Below the pieces are notes generated by a model. The model did no database searches, was not told the DNA's origin, and was given only the letters and a program-made list of their open reading frames with translations. Positions 1 through 8,700 of a DNA stretch of 13,885 nucleotides are shown here, piece by piece. Origin of the DNA: Clostridiales bacterium (lineage in GTDB: Bacteria > Bacillota_A > Clostridia > Oscillospirales > Acutalibacteraceae); NCBI GenBank assembly GCA_009774735.1, contig VSOH01000024.1:1-13885 (forward strand). Reading direction: 5' to 3'. Position 1 is the first letter of the stretch. Each line of letters opens with the position of its first letter. The position numbers were made by a program, and so were the translations under genes.

Positions 1-616
1 TTCTGTCACCTGCGTCACCGAGTCCCGGTATGATATAGCAATCCTCATTAAGCTTTTCATCAAGCGCTGCACAATAAATATCAACATCAGGATGTGCCTT
101 TTCCAGTGCCTCAAGTCCTTCCGGTGCAGCAATGATACACATAAATACAATTTTACGCGGACTTCTGAGCTTAATCTGGCTGATTGCATCAATAGCAGAA
201 CCGCCTGTTGCAAGCATCGGGTCGACAACATATACGTCCCTTTCCTCTATATCCTTAGGCAGCTTACAGTAATATTCAACAGGTGTGTGTGTTGTTTCAT
301 CCCTGTAAAGACCTATATGCCCTATACGAGCCGCAGGAACAAGCTGAAGACAGCCGTCAACCATACCCAGACCTGCTCTTAAAATCGGAACAAATGAAAG
401 CTTTCTGCCTGCGATATGATTGCACTTTGCAATACCGCATGGAGTTTCAACCTCAATTTCCTCAGTCGGTAAATCTCTTGTAGCCTCAAATGTCATAAGC
501 ATTGCAATCTCGTTAACAAGCTGACGAAAATCCTTTGTGCTTGTTTCTGTTGAACGAAGAATACTAAGCTTATGCTGAATCAGAGGGTGATCAAAAATAA
601 CAATTTTTCTTTCCAT
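1..616 (-). CDS. upp: Uracil phosphoribosyltransferase, 3' end cut by window edge
   Basis: Salvage enzyme converting uracil and PRPP to UMP and pyrophosphate in the cytoplasm. The 205 visible codons begin MERKIVIFDHPLIQHKLSIL. The PRPP-binding loop VVDPMLATGGSA lies at residues 130-141, and the uracil-binding C-terminal stretch YIIPGLGDAGDR at residues 194-205 is the last thing visible. Family members are about 209 residues, so only a handful of residues and the stop codon lie beyond base 1; this is a window cut, not a pseudogene. The ATG at 614-616 is preceded by AAGGAG (complement of 625-630) at good spacing. It has its own promoter and lies downstream of the pyr operon terminator on the same strand, so it is probably a separate transcript in the same pathway. 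Identification is certain from the motifs. Confidence 0.97.
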   Translation of the reverse strand, partial: MERKIVIFDHPLIQHKLSILRSTETSTKDFRQLVNEIAMLMTFEATRDLPTEEIEVETPCGIAKCNHIAGRKLSFVPILRAGLGMVDGCLQLVPAARIGHIGLYRDETTHTPVEYYCKLPKDIEERDVYVVDPMLATGGSAIDAISQIKLRSPRKIVFMCIIAAPEGLEALEKAHPDVDIYCAALDEKLNEDCYIIPGLGDAGDR

Positions 617-649
617 ACCCTTTTCTCCTTTAAAATTTCTATCTTAAAA

Positions 650-678
650 ATAATATCATAACTGACAATCTTAGACAA
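650..678 (-). promoter_or_regulatory. Sigma-A type promoter of upp
   Basis: Reading the minus strand there is TTGTCT (673-678), a 17-bp spacer, then TATTAT (650-655). TG one base upstream makes an extended -10. The predicted start near 643 gives an untranslated leader of about 27 nt, too short for a riboswitch or attenuator. Prediction from sequence only. Confidence 0.7.
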
Positions 679-725
679 TAAAGGTTAGACTATTGTAATA
701 AAAAATTTAATTTAACAATATTGTT
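671..725. promoter_or_regulatory. Palindromes and direct repeats upstream of the upp promoter (possible operator)
   Basis: A perfect 12-bp palindrome AACAATATTGTT lies at 714-725. ACAATA (675-680) and TATTGT (691-696) form a second inverted pair overlapping the upp -35, and TTAGAC occurs twice in direct orientation (671-676 and 685-690, period 14). The region is very AT-rich, so some of this may be chance. A binding site for a regulator of upp is possible but unproven. Confidence 0.3.
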
Positions 726-756
726 TTGGCTGTAATTATCTCTTATATTCTTTTAT

Positions 757-800
757 AAAAAATAAGCCTCTGACATATCAGGCTATGTCGGAGGCTTATT
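757..800 (-). terminator. Intrinsic terminator of the pyr operon, after the TetR gene
   Basis: Arms 761-777 and 784-800 form a 17-bp stem with a single G-T wobble and a 6-nt loop. On the minus strand the stem is followed by a run of six T (762-757). It begins 1 nt after the TetR stop codon, as expected for the end of the operon transcript. No plus-strand gene ends here, so it serves the minus strand. Confidence 0.9.
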
Positions 801-801
801 T

Positions 802-1380
802 CTATAATCTCGCTATCGCAAGCTTTTTACAATCATTGATAATAATTCTTATTCTTTCTGCAAGCATTTCGGGTGAATCCTTCATTCCGTTTTGCGCCCA
901 TTCAAGCACAACGCCGGATATGCCAAAGCCGAAAAATTCAGCAAGCATTTTATGATCATCTTCATTTCTTGCAGGAATATTATTACTCTTTTCAAGCTCT
1001 GAAAAAAGGTCAATAAAGCGTTCTGATGCCAGCTTACTGACAAAGTTAAAAAGCTCGCCGGCATTAATTTTAAAAGCAGAATGATAAAACTGCTGATTGG
1101 ATTTCATCACATTAAACATAAGCGTGAATTTGTCATACATATTATCAAGCGTAAAATCTAACAGCAACGGCTCAATGAGCTCATTATGTACAACAAAATC
1201 AAGCAGCTCATATTTATCAGTAAAATGATAATAAAAGGTCTGACGGTGAATACCGCAATAATCCGTAATATCAGATACAGATATTTTTTCAAAAGCTTTC
1301 GACTGCATTAAATCCTTTAATGCATCTGCAATATTCCTTTCAGTTTCTTTTGAACAAGCAAGTTTATTTTTACCACTCAT
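802..1380 (-). CDS. TetR/AcrR-family transcriptional regulator (DhaS-like), last gene of the pyr operon
   Basis: A 192-residue regulator. The N-terminal TetR helix-turn-helix spans about residues 32-54 and carries the family signature DYCGIHRQTFYYHF, in the style of DhaS-like Clostridial TetR proteins. The C-terminal ligand/dimer domain (about 60-192) has no recognisable ligand motif. I chose the ATG at 1378-1380, which has a weak AGG about 10 nt upstream; an in-frame GTG at 1387-1389 would add three residues but leaves no room for a ribosome binding site. It starts 20 nt after the pyrI stop, with no promoter or terminator between, so it should be co-transcribed with the UMP genes. Known parallel: the E. 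coli TetR-family protein RutR senses uracil and controls carAB. Family assignment is firm; a role in pyrimidine control is inference from position. Confidence 0.9.
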   Translation of the reverse strand: MSGKNKLACSKETERNIADALKDLMQSKAFEKISVSDITDYCGIHRQTFYYHFTDKYELLDFVVHNELIEPLLLDFTLDNMYDKFTLMFNVMKSNQQFYHSAFKINAGELFNFVSKLASERFIDLFSELEKSNNIPARNEDDHKMLAEFFGFGISGVVLEWAQNGMKDSPEMLAERIRIIINDCKKLAIARL

Positions 1381-1400
1381 AACACACACGACCTATAAAA

Positions 1401-1811
1401 CTATTTTGCTTTTGTTTCGCAGTAAAGACAGCGATAAGTTCCCTTTTCATCAGTTAATTTAAAAATATGCGATATGGACTCATTATTACAGATACACCTT
1501 GGATTAGGGCATTTGATAACATTAATAAGTTCAGTGGGAAGTGAAAGCTTTTTCTTCTCAACTCTTTCACTGTTTTTTATAACATTAACTGTTGCCATCG
1601 GTGCAATATATGCAATCACGTCCATATCAAGGTCAATAAGATTATTGATTTTAATGATATCCTTTGCTTCATCCTTCTTTGACTTCGCATTCGTGATGAT
1701 TGCAACCTGACAGGAAAGTGAGCTGAGATTTAAAATCTCATAAACCTGCATACCCTTTCCGGCAGGTATATGGTCAATAACATAGCCATTTTCAATAGCA
1801 TCAATATTCAT
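1401..1811 (-). CDS. pyrI: Aspartate carbamoyltransferase regulatory chain
   Basis: Regulatory subunit that binds nucleotide effectors (CTP/UTP inhibition, ATP activation in the well-studied enterobacterial enzyme) and assembles with PyrB. The protein is 136 residues. The N-terminal effector domain begins MNIDAIENGYVIDHIPAGKG, with the conserved IDHI and GKG. The C-terminal zinc domain keeps all four cysteines, C101-x4-C106 and C128-x2-C131, needed to contact PyrB. The start at 1809-1811 overlaps the pyrB stop by one base (TAATG) and has GGGGAGG inside the end of pyrB; an upstream in-frame start at 1829 would add six residues unlike the family. Its presence indicates an allosteric PyrB/PyrI holoenzyme, unlike the unregulated PyrB of Bacillus. 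Confidence 0.96.
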   Translation of the reverse strand: MNIDAIENGYVIDHIPAGKGMQVYEILNLSSLSCQVAIITNAKSKKDEAKDIIKINNLIDLDMDVIAYIAPMATVNVIKNSERVEKKKLSLPTELINVIKCPNPRCICNNESISHIFKLTDEKGTYRCLYCETKAK

Positions 1812-2734
1812 TAAAGAGTACCTCCCCATTCAAGCAGAGTTTTAATTAAAGCCATACGGATGTATTTACCGTTCAATGCCTGAATAAAATACTTTGCCCT
1901 TGGGTCATCATCAACCTCAGGGGCGATCTCATTTACTCTCGGGAGCGGATGCATAATTGTCAGATCCGACTTTGCTGTTTTCAGCTTATCAAGGTCAAGA
2001 ACAAAAGCATCCTTATGCTTTAAATATTCATCCTCAGAATAGAAGCGCTCACGTTGAATACGGGTCATATAGAGGATATCAAGCTTATCCATAACCTGCT
2101 CCATCGTTTCAACCTCTTCATATTCGGCACCGCATTTATCAAGCACATCAGTTATGATGTAATCCGGCACTGCAAGCTCTTTAGGTGAAATAAGGATGAA
2201 TTTAACATTTTTATATCTGCACATTGCTTTAATGAGAGAATGAACAGTTCTGCCGAACTTAAGGTCACCGCAAAGACCGACAGTCAGATTTTCAAACCTA
2301 CCCTTTTCACGATAAATTGTCAAAAGATCGGTAAGCGTCTGTGTCGGGTGAGAATGACCGCCGTCACCTGCGTTAATAATCGGTACACCGCTTTTCTGAC
2401 TTGCTACCCTCGGTGCACCCTCATACGGGTGACGCATTGTGATAATGTCAGCATAGCAGGAAACCATTCGGATTGTATCCTCAACACTTTCACCCTTTGA
2501 TGCAGATGATGAGGCAGCCTCACTAAAACCAAGAACATTACCGCCAAGCTCATACATTGCAGCCTCAAAGGACAGTCTTGTTCTTGTTGAAGGCTCAAAA
2601 AATAATGTTGCAAGCTTTTTACCGGCACAGATATGTGCGTATTTTTCTTTATTATCAATAATATCTATAGCAGTTGCTATCATATCATCAATTTCTTTTA
2701 ACGATAAATCTGTTGTATCAAGTAAATGACGCAT
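1811..2734 (-). CDS. pyrB: Aspartate carbamoyltransferase catalytic chain
   Basis: Condenses carbamoyl phosphate with L-aspartate to N-carbamoyl-L-aspartate, the committed step to UMP. It is 307 residues, the usual length. The carbamoyl-phosphate loop STRTR is at 49-53, the mobile loop SASKGES at 77-83 supplies Ser and Lys to the neighbouring subunit's site, HPTQ is at 129-132 and the aspartate-side motif HPLPR at 262-266, so all catalytic elements are intact. The ATG at 2732-2734 has AAAGGA upstream and lies 17 nt after the pyrE stop. Translation is coupled to pyrI by a TAATG overlap, fitting stoichiometric production of the two chains. Confidence 0.98.
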   Translation of the reverse strand: MRHLLDTTDLSLKEIDDMIATAIDIIDNKEKYAHICAGKKLATLFFEPSTRTRLSFEAAMYELGGNVLGFSEAASSSASKGESVEDTIRMVSCYADIITMRHPYEGAPRVASQKSGVPIINAGDGGHSHPTQTLTDLLTIYREKGRFENLTVGLCGDLKFGRTVHSLIKAMCRYKNVKFILISPKELAVPDYIITDVLDKCGAEYEEVETMEQVMDKLDILYMTRIQRERFYSEDEYLKHKDAFVLDLDKLKTAKSDLTIMHPLPRVNEIAPEVDDDPRAKYFIQALNGKYIRMALIKTLLEWGGTL

Positions 2735-2751
2735 TTCAAAAGTCCTTTCTC

Positions 2752-3408
2752 TTAGTCCTTTGCACCGTTGATTTCAAGATACTTCTTTATGCGCTCAACG
2801 TTTTCACGGTTACATTCATCCTCTTCAAGATACTCAATGATGTCATAAACATCAACAACCGAATATACAGGGAAGCCGTATTCATCACCGACCTCTGCCA
2901 TAGCAGATTTTTCTGTCTTGCCCTTTTCCTTACGGTCAACCATAACGAAAACAGCAGCAACCTTTACACCCTCAAGCTTTGAGAGAATTGACATACTCTC
3001 TCTGATTGCTGTTCCTGCTGTGATAACATCCTCAACAATAACAACCTCTTCGCCTGCTTTTGGTGTGTAACCAACAAAAACACCGCCCTCGCCGTGATCC
3101 TTTTCTTCCTTTCTGTTAAAGAAGAACGGCACATCAAGCCCCTGCTTTGCAAGGGATACTGCAACTGAAACGGCAATCGGAATACCCTTATATGCAGGAC
3201 CGTAAAGAACAGTCTTTTTATTGCCGATTTTTTCAAAATACGCTTTTGCATAAAACTCACCGAGCTTCTGAATCTGCTCGCCTGTTTTAATATCACCTGC
3301 ATTAATGAAATAAGGTATTTTTCTTCCGCTCTTTGCAGTAAAATCACCAAACTTCAGAACGCCTGCACTCTCTAAAAACTTTACAAATTCTCTTTTATAG
3401 CCTTCCAT
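2752..3408 (-). CDS. pyrE: Orotate phosphoribosyltransferase
   Basis: Transfers the ribose-5-phosphate of PRPP to orotate, giving OMP. The 218-residue protein has the PRPP loop VIVEDVITAGTA at about 123-134 and the catalytic loop KDHGEGG at 103-109, whose lysine and histidine serve the active site. The chosen start MEGYKREFVKFLESAGVLKF has AAGGAG at ideal spacing overlapping the pyrF stop. A longer frame opening at 3444 would run back into pyrF with an arginine-rich tail unlike the family and is rejected. It lies 11 nt after pyrF, so the two enzymes that turn orotate into UMP are encoded side by side. Confidence 0.97.
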   Translation of the reverse strand: MEGYKREFVKFLESAGVLKFGDFTAKSGRKIPYFINAGDIKTGEQIQKLGEFYAKAYFEKIGNKKTVLYGPAYKGIPIAVSVAVSLAKQGLDVPFFFNRKEEKDHGEGGVFVGYTPKAGEEVVIVEDVITAGTAIRESMSILSKLEGVKVAAVFVMVDRKEKGKTEKSAMAEVGDEYGFPVYSVVDVYDIIEYLEEDECNRENVERIKKYLEINGAKD

Positions 3409-3419
3409 TTTGTTTCTCC

Positions 3420-4118
3420 TTATCCTACAAACTCTTCGACACATCTTCTGTAAGCTGAAACAGGGTCATCACTTGCAGTAATCGGTCTGCCGACTACGAT
3501 ATAGTCACTGCCGATTTCCTTAGCCTTTGCAGGCGTGGTAACACGAACCTGGTCACCAACCTCACCGTCTGCAAATCTTACACCCGGTGTGACTGTCATA
3601 AAGGCTTTGCCGCAGCTATCCTTAACCATACCTGCCTCAAGCGGAGAGCAAACCACACCGTCAAGACCTGCTTCCTTGGCGTTATTGGCATACTTAACGA
3701 TAGTGTCATTGATTGATGCATTGATTAAAAGCTCTTTCTGCATTCTTTCCTCACTTGTTGAGGTAAGCTGTGTAACCGCAATCAGCAGCGGACGAGTGCC
3801 GTCCTCACGTGTCAGCCCCTCAAGTGCAGCCTTCATCATATCAACAGTACCTGCTGCGTGAAGGTTAGTCATATCAACATCAAGCTTTGAAAGCACCGCC
3901 ATCGATTTTTTTACAGTATTAGGAATATCGTGAAGCTTTAAGTCAAGGAAAATTTTGTGTCCCCTTTTCTTAATTTCCTTAACGATTGACGGACCTTCAG
4001 CATAATAAAGCTCCATACCGATTTTAACGAAAGGCTTTTCCTCTGTGAACTTGTCGAGGAATTTGAATGTGTCCTCTGCAGAAGAAAAATCGCAGGCAAT
4101 AATAACGTCCTTACCCAT
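3420..4118 (-). CDS. pyrF: Orotidine 5'-phosphate decarboxylase
   Basis: Final step of the pathway: decarboxylates OMP to UMP. It is 232 residues, the size of the compact (beta/alpha)8 bacterial enzyme. The catalytic array is visible as Lys32 in FVKIG and the D-x-K-x-x-D motif Asp59, Lys61, Asp64 within DLKLHDIP. The phosphate-binding C-terminal pieces TPGVRF (177-182) and VGRPI (209-213) are also present. The ATG at 4116-4118 shares one base with the pyrD stop (TAATG), indicating translational coupling. Confidence 0.97.
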   Translation of the reverse strand: MGKDVIIACDFSSAEDTFKFLDKFTEEKPFVKIGMELYYAEGPSIVKEIKKRGHKIFLDLKLHDIPNTVKKSMAVLSKLDVDMTNLHAAGTVDMMKAALEGLTREDGTRPLLIAVTQLTSTSEERMQKELLINASINDTIVKYANNAKEAGLDGVVCSPLEAGMVKDSCGKAFMTVTPGVRFADGEVGDQVRVTTPAKAKEIGSDYIVVGRPITASDDPVSAYRRCVEEFVG

Positions 4119-5029
4119 TAATCAATCACTCCTATAATATCACTTAATTTATTTATACCGAGCTTTTCGCACTCCTGCGGTAAAGACTCGATTATATCCT
4201 TGCATACATACGGATTAACAAGATTGGCAGCACCAACCTGAACGGCAGTTGCACCTGCCATCATCATTTCAATAACAGCCTTTGCGCTTGAAACACCGCC
4301 GCAGCCCATAACAGGAATATTACAAGCCTTGGCAACCTGATAAACCATTCTTACAGCCACAGGGAAAATAGCGTCACCGCTGAAGCCACCCATTTTGTTG
4401 GCAATAATCGGCTGACGTCTTTTTAAATCAATACGCATACCAAGCATTGTATTGATAAGGCAGATGCCGTCTGCACCGGCCTCCTCACAAGCCTTTGCAA
4501 TTGAAACAATATCCGTTACATTAGGCGAAAGCTTGATAAACACAGGCTTTGTTGTGACGGCCTTAACTGCCCTTGTAACCTCTGCCGCACATTCAGGCGA
4601 TGTGCCGAAGCTCATTCCGCCGCCGTGAACATTCGGACAGGAAACATTAACCTCTAAAATACCGACCTGCTCCTCCTTATCAAGAAGCTGACAGGTATAG
4701 GCATAATCCTCAACACTGAAGCCCGAAATATTAGCAATAACAGGCTTGTGGAAATACGCCTTCATTTCAGGCAATTCATGCTCAATAACATGGTGAACAC
4801 CGGGATTCTGAAGTCCTACGGCATTAATCATACCCGAAGTGCATTCTGCAATTCTTGGTGTTGGATTGCCGAAGCGTGCATCCTTGGTAGTGCCTTTGAA
4901 TGAAAAAGAGCCAAGAATATTTATATCATAAAAATCCTTGAATTCCTTGCCGAAACCGAAGGTACCTGATGCAGGAACAACAGGATTATCCATATTCATA
5001 CCCGCAAGACTGACAGATAAATCTACCAT
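4118..5029 (-). CDS. pyrD: Dihydroorotate dehydrogenase class 1B, catalytic (FMN) subunit
   Basis: Oxidises dihydroorotate to orotate at FMN and passes electrons to PyrK. The 303-residue chain carries ASGTFGFG (20-27), NAVGLQNPG (69-77) and the class 1 catalytic cysteine Cys131 in NVSCPN, followed by the glycine-rich VHGGG. Cysteine as base (not serine) plus an adjacent pyrK place it in class 1B, NAD+-linked and cytoplasmic. The start at 5027-5029 has GGGAGG at good spacing within the last codons of pyrK and overlaps pyrK by 7 nt. The frame extends to 5068 with a non-family tail, which is rejected. Confidence 0.96.
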   Translation of the reverse strand: MVDLSVSLAGMNMDNPVVPASGTFGFGKEFKDFYDINILGSFSFKGTTKDARFGNPTPRIAECTSGMINAVGLQNPGVHHVIEHELPEMKAYFHKPVIANISGFSVEDYAYTCQLLDKEEQVGILEVNVSCPNVHGGGMSFGTSPECAAEVTRAVKAVTTKPVFIKLSPNVTDIVSIAKACEEAGADGICLINTMLGMRIDLKRRQPIIANKMGGFSGDAIFPVAVRMVYQVAKACNIPVMGCGGVSSAKAVIEMMMAGATAVQVGAANLVNPYVCKDIIESLPQECEKLGINKLSDIIGVID

Positions 5030-5751
5030 ATAATTTCCTCCCTTACCAGCACAGGACCGTCCTTGCAAATTCTTTTATTACCGTATTTTGTTTTACAGCT
5101 GCAGCCCATACATGCACCGAAGCCGCAGCCCATACGTTCCTCAAAGCTATACTGACCCGATGTTGTTACCTTCGCTTCAATTGCCCTGAACATAGGCATA
5201 GGACCGCAGGTATAGAAATAATCATAATCATCGGCAAAGGCATCCGTTACAAAGCCTTTTATACCATAAGAGCCATCGGCAGTTGCAACACGCACCTCTG
5301 CACCAAGAGCCTTGAACTCATCCTCATAAAAAATCTCGTCCTTAGTATTGAAACCAAGTATAACAACAGGTTTCTGACCTGCTGCAATGAGTTTTTTGCA
5401 TAGGTTATACATAGGAGGAACACCGACACCGCCGCCGATAAGCATGGGCTTAGTACCCTGCGAAATATCGTAGCCATTGCCAAGACCTGTTAAAACATCA
5501 AGTGTTTCACCTGCTGACAGCGCAGACATCATTTCAGTTCCCTCACCCACAACCTTATAAATGATTGTAACAGTGGTATCATCATAATCACAAACGGATA
5601 TCGGACGTCTTAAAAACCTGCCGTCAAGCTGAATATTAATGAACTGACCGGGAGCAGTAATATACTGCGTATCCCCCTCCAGCACCATTTCAAAAACATC
5701 CTTGGCAATTTTTTTGTTAGATAAAATTTTGTAAATGTTTTGCTTATACAT
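5023..5751 (-). CDS. pyrK: Dihydroorotate dehydrogenase class 1B, electron transfer (FAD/2Fe-2S) subunit
   Basis: Carries electrons from PyrD to NAD+. The 242 residues hold a ferredoxin-reductase-like FAD domain with RRPIS at 48-52, an NAD-binding domain starting at about 103 with IGGGVGVPP, and a C-terminal [2Fe-2S] motif with Cys209, Cys214, Cys217 and Cys229 in the C-x4-C-x2-C-x11-C arrangement. The start ATG at 5749-5751 lies 15 nt after carB and has only a weak purine-rich site (AAGAGAG), which may lower its translation relative to pyrD. The 3' end encodes the pyrD ribosome binding site. Identification is firm. Confidence 0.95.
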   Translation of the reverse strand: MYKQNIYKILSNKKIAKDVFEMVLEGDTQYITAPGQFINIQLDGRFLRRPISVCDYDDTTVTIIYKVVGEGTEMMSALSAGETLDVLTGLGNGYDISQGTKPMLIGGGVGVPPMYNLCKKLIAAGQKPVVILGFNTKDEIFYEDEFKALGAEVRVATADGSYGIKGFVTDAFADDYDYFYTCGPMPMFRAIEAKVTTSGQYSFEERMGCGFGACMGCSCKTKYGNKRICKDGPVLVREEIIW

Positions 5752-5766
5752 ATTTATTCTCTCTTA

Positions 5767-8700
5767 TTAATCTGCATCAATTGTTGATACACCAAGTGTA
5801 ATTTCCTCAAGAACATCAAGAAGCACCTTAACTGTGTCAAGTGATGTAAACATTGTCACATTATTTTCAACTGCTGCTCTGCGGATTTCACTGCCGTCTG
5901 AATGTGAGTCACCGGCATTAATATCAATGGTGTTGATAACATAAGCTATATGACCCTGACGCAGTGCCATAAGAATTTCATCACTTTCATCAAGTGTCAG
6001 CTTAGCACGAACACGGGTTCTGATTCCATGCTCTTTAAGATACTTTGCTGTACCCTCTGTAGCTTCAATATTAAAGCCAAGCTCATAAAAACGCTTAATG
6101 AGAGGTAACGCTCTCGGCTTGTCCTGATTTGCAATTGTAACAAGCACTGTACCATAGTTAGCAACATTCAAGCCTGATGCCTGAATTGCCTTATAAAGTG
6201 CCCTTGTCAGTGATTTATCATAGCCGATTGCTTCACCTGTTGATTTCATTTCAGGTGAAAGGTAGGTATCCATACCCTTAAGCTTTGAGAAGGAGAAAGC
6301 AGGTGCTTTAACATACCAGCGCTTTTTCTCCTGCGGATAAACCTCGGTAATACCCTGCTCTTTCAGTGAATGACCAAGGATAACCTGTGTGGCAATATGA
6401 GCCATAGGTGTTGAGGTTGCTTTTGAAAGAAACGGAACCGTTCTTGATGAACGGGGATTAACCTCAATAACAAAAACATCATCGTTGTCATCTGCAATAA
6501 ACTGAATATTGTAAAGACCGATTATACCGATTGCTTTACCGAGCTTAACGGTATAATCAAGGATTTTATCCTTTACCGACTGAGGAACCGAGAAGGTAGG
6601 ATAAACCGAAATTGAGTCACCTGAGTGAACACCTGTACGCTCAACGTGCTCCATAATACCGGGAATAAACACATCCGTGCCGTCACAGATTGCGTCAACC
6701 TCAAGCTCCTTACCCATAATATATTTATCAACCAGAACAGGCTGCTCCGTATTAATTTCAACTGCGGTCTGCAGATAGTGACGAAGTGATTCCTCACCCG
6801 CAACAATCTGCATTGCACGGCCGCCGAGAACGAAGGATGGACGAACCAATACAGGATAGCCGATACTTTCGGCAACACGCACACCCTCTTCAATATCGGT
6901 AACCGCAAGTCCCTTTGGCTGAGGAATACCAAGCTCCTCCATAACCTTTTCAAAGCTGTCCCTGTTCTCTGCCCTGTCGATAGCGGCAACGTCTGTGCCG
7001 ATAATCGGAACGCCCAGTGCATCAAGCGGCGGTGCAAGGTTGATTGCAGTCTGTCCGCCGAGAGAAACTACAATACCCTCAGGATTTTCCAGAGTGATAA
7101 TATTCATTACATCCTCAACAGTCAGCGGCTCAAAATAGAGCTTGTCTGATGTGGTGTAGTCAGTTGAAACTGTTTCAGGGTTATTGTTAATGATGATAGC
7201 CTCGTAGCCTGCGTCACGGATTGACCAGATAGCGTGAACGGTTGAATAGTCGAATTCTACACCCTGACCGATACGGATAGGACCTGAGCCGAGAACGATA
7301 ATCTTCTTTTTATCTGAAATAATACTTTCATTTTCTTCCTCATAGGTTGAGTAGAAATAAGGCACATATGAATCAAACTCAGATGCACAGGTATCAATCA
7401 TTTTGTATACAGGAAAAATATTATTTTCCTTACGGAGATTGAACACATCAGCCTGAGATAAGCCCCATACACTGCCGATATATTCATCACTCATACCGAT
7501 TTTTTTAGCGTCCCTGAGTGTCTGAATATCACCGTTATTTGCTTTGAGCACAGACTCAAAATCAACAATGTTCTTGAACTTTTCAAGGAAGAACATATCA
7601 ATCTTTGTGGCATTGTAAATTCTGATTAAATCAACACCAAGACGGATAAGCTGTGCAATGGCAAACAGTCTGTCATCCGTACCGTTTTTGATATAAGCCA
7701 AAAGCTCGTCCTCAGTATAGGTATCAAACTTTTTGCTGTAAAGGTGGCAAACACCTGTTTCAAGCGAGCGAACAGCTTTAAGCAGACTTTCCTCCATCGT
7801 TCTGCCGATTGCCATAACCTCACCTGTTGCCTTCATCTGTGTATTCAGTGTGTTGTTGGCATCTGCAAACTTATCGAATGGGAAGCGTGCAATCTTTGTT
7901 ACAACATAGTCGAGGGTAGGCTCAAAGGATGCAGGGGTATTGGCAATCGGAATTTCATCCAGGTGCATACCCACTGAAATCTTAGCTGATACCCTTGCAA
8001 TAGGATAGCCTGAAGCCTTTGACGCAAGAGCTGATGAACGGGATACTCTTGGATTAACCTCAATGAGATAATACTGGAATGAATGCGGATCAAGAGCGAA
8101 CTGAACATTACAGCCGCCTTCAATATTAAGCTCTCTGATAATTTTAAGTGCAGAATCACGCAGCATATGATACTCTTTATTTGTAAGAGTCTGTGACGGT
8201 GCAACAACAACAGAGTCACCTGTATGCACGCCGACAGGGTCAATATTCTCCATATTACAGATGGTGATTGCAGTATCGTTAGCATCACGCATTACTTCAT
8301 ATTCAATTTCCTTATAACCCTTGATACTCTTTTCAACAAGTACCTGATGAACAGGAGAAAGAGCAAGAGCATTTTTCATCATAATAACAAATTCATCTTC
8401 ATCATCAGCAAAGCCACCGCCTGTACCGCCAAGAGTAAAGGCAGGACGAAGAACGACAGGAAAGCCGATACGCTTTGCAGCAGCCAATCCGTCCTCAAGA
8501 TTTTCCGCAATTTCACTGGGGAGAACAGGCTCGCCGAGACTTTCGCAAAGCTCTTTGAAAAGCTCTCTGTCCTCTGCACGCTCAATTGCTTCAAATTTTG
8601 TGCCGAGAATTTCAACATCACATTCCTCAAGCACACCCTTTTTAGCAAGCTGAACAGCAAGGTTAAGTCCTGTCTGTCCGCCAAGTGACGGCAGAATGGC

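Noticed and set aside
1..616. upp as a truncated pseudogene
   Set aside because: All motifs are intact and the frame simply runs off the window a few residues before the normal family end.
617..760. A riboswitch or small RNA between the pyr terminator and upp
   Set aside because: The predicted upp leader is only about 27 nt; the remaining bases are AT-rich with short palindromes but no recognisable riboswitch core.
3409..3444. N-terminal extension of PyrE from an upstream start at 3444 (and likewise PyrD from 5068, PyrI from 1829)
   Set aside because: The extensions run back into the preceding gene and do not look like the family, while internal ATG codons have good ribosome binding sites.
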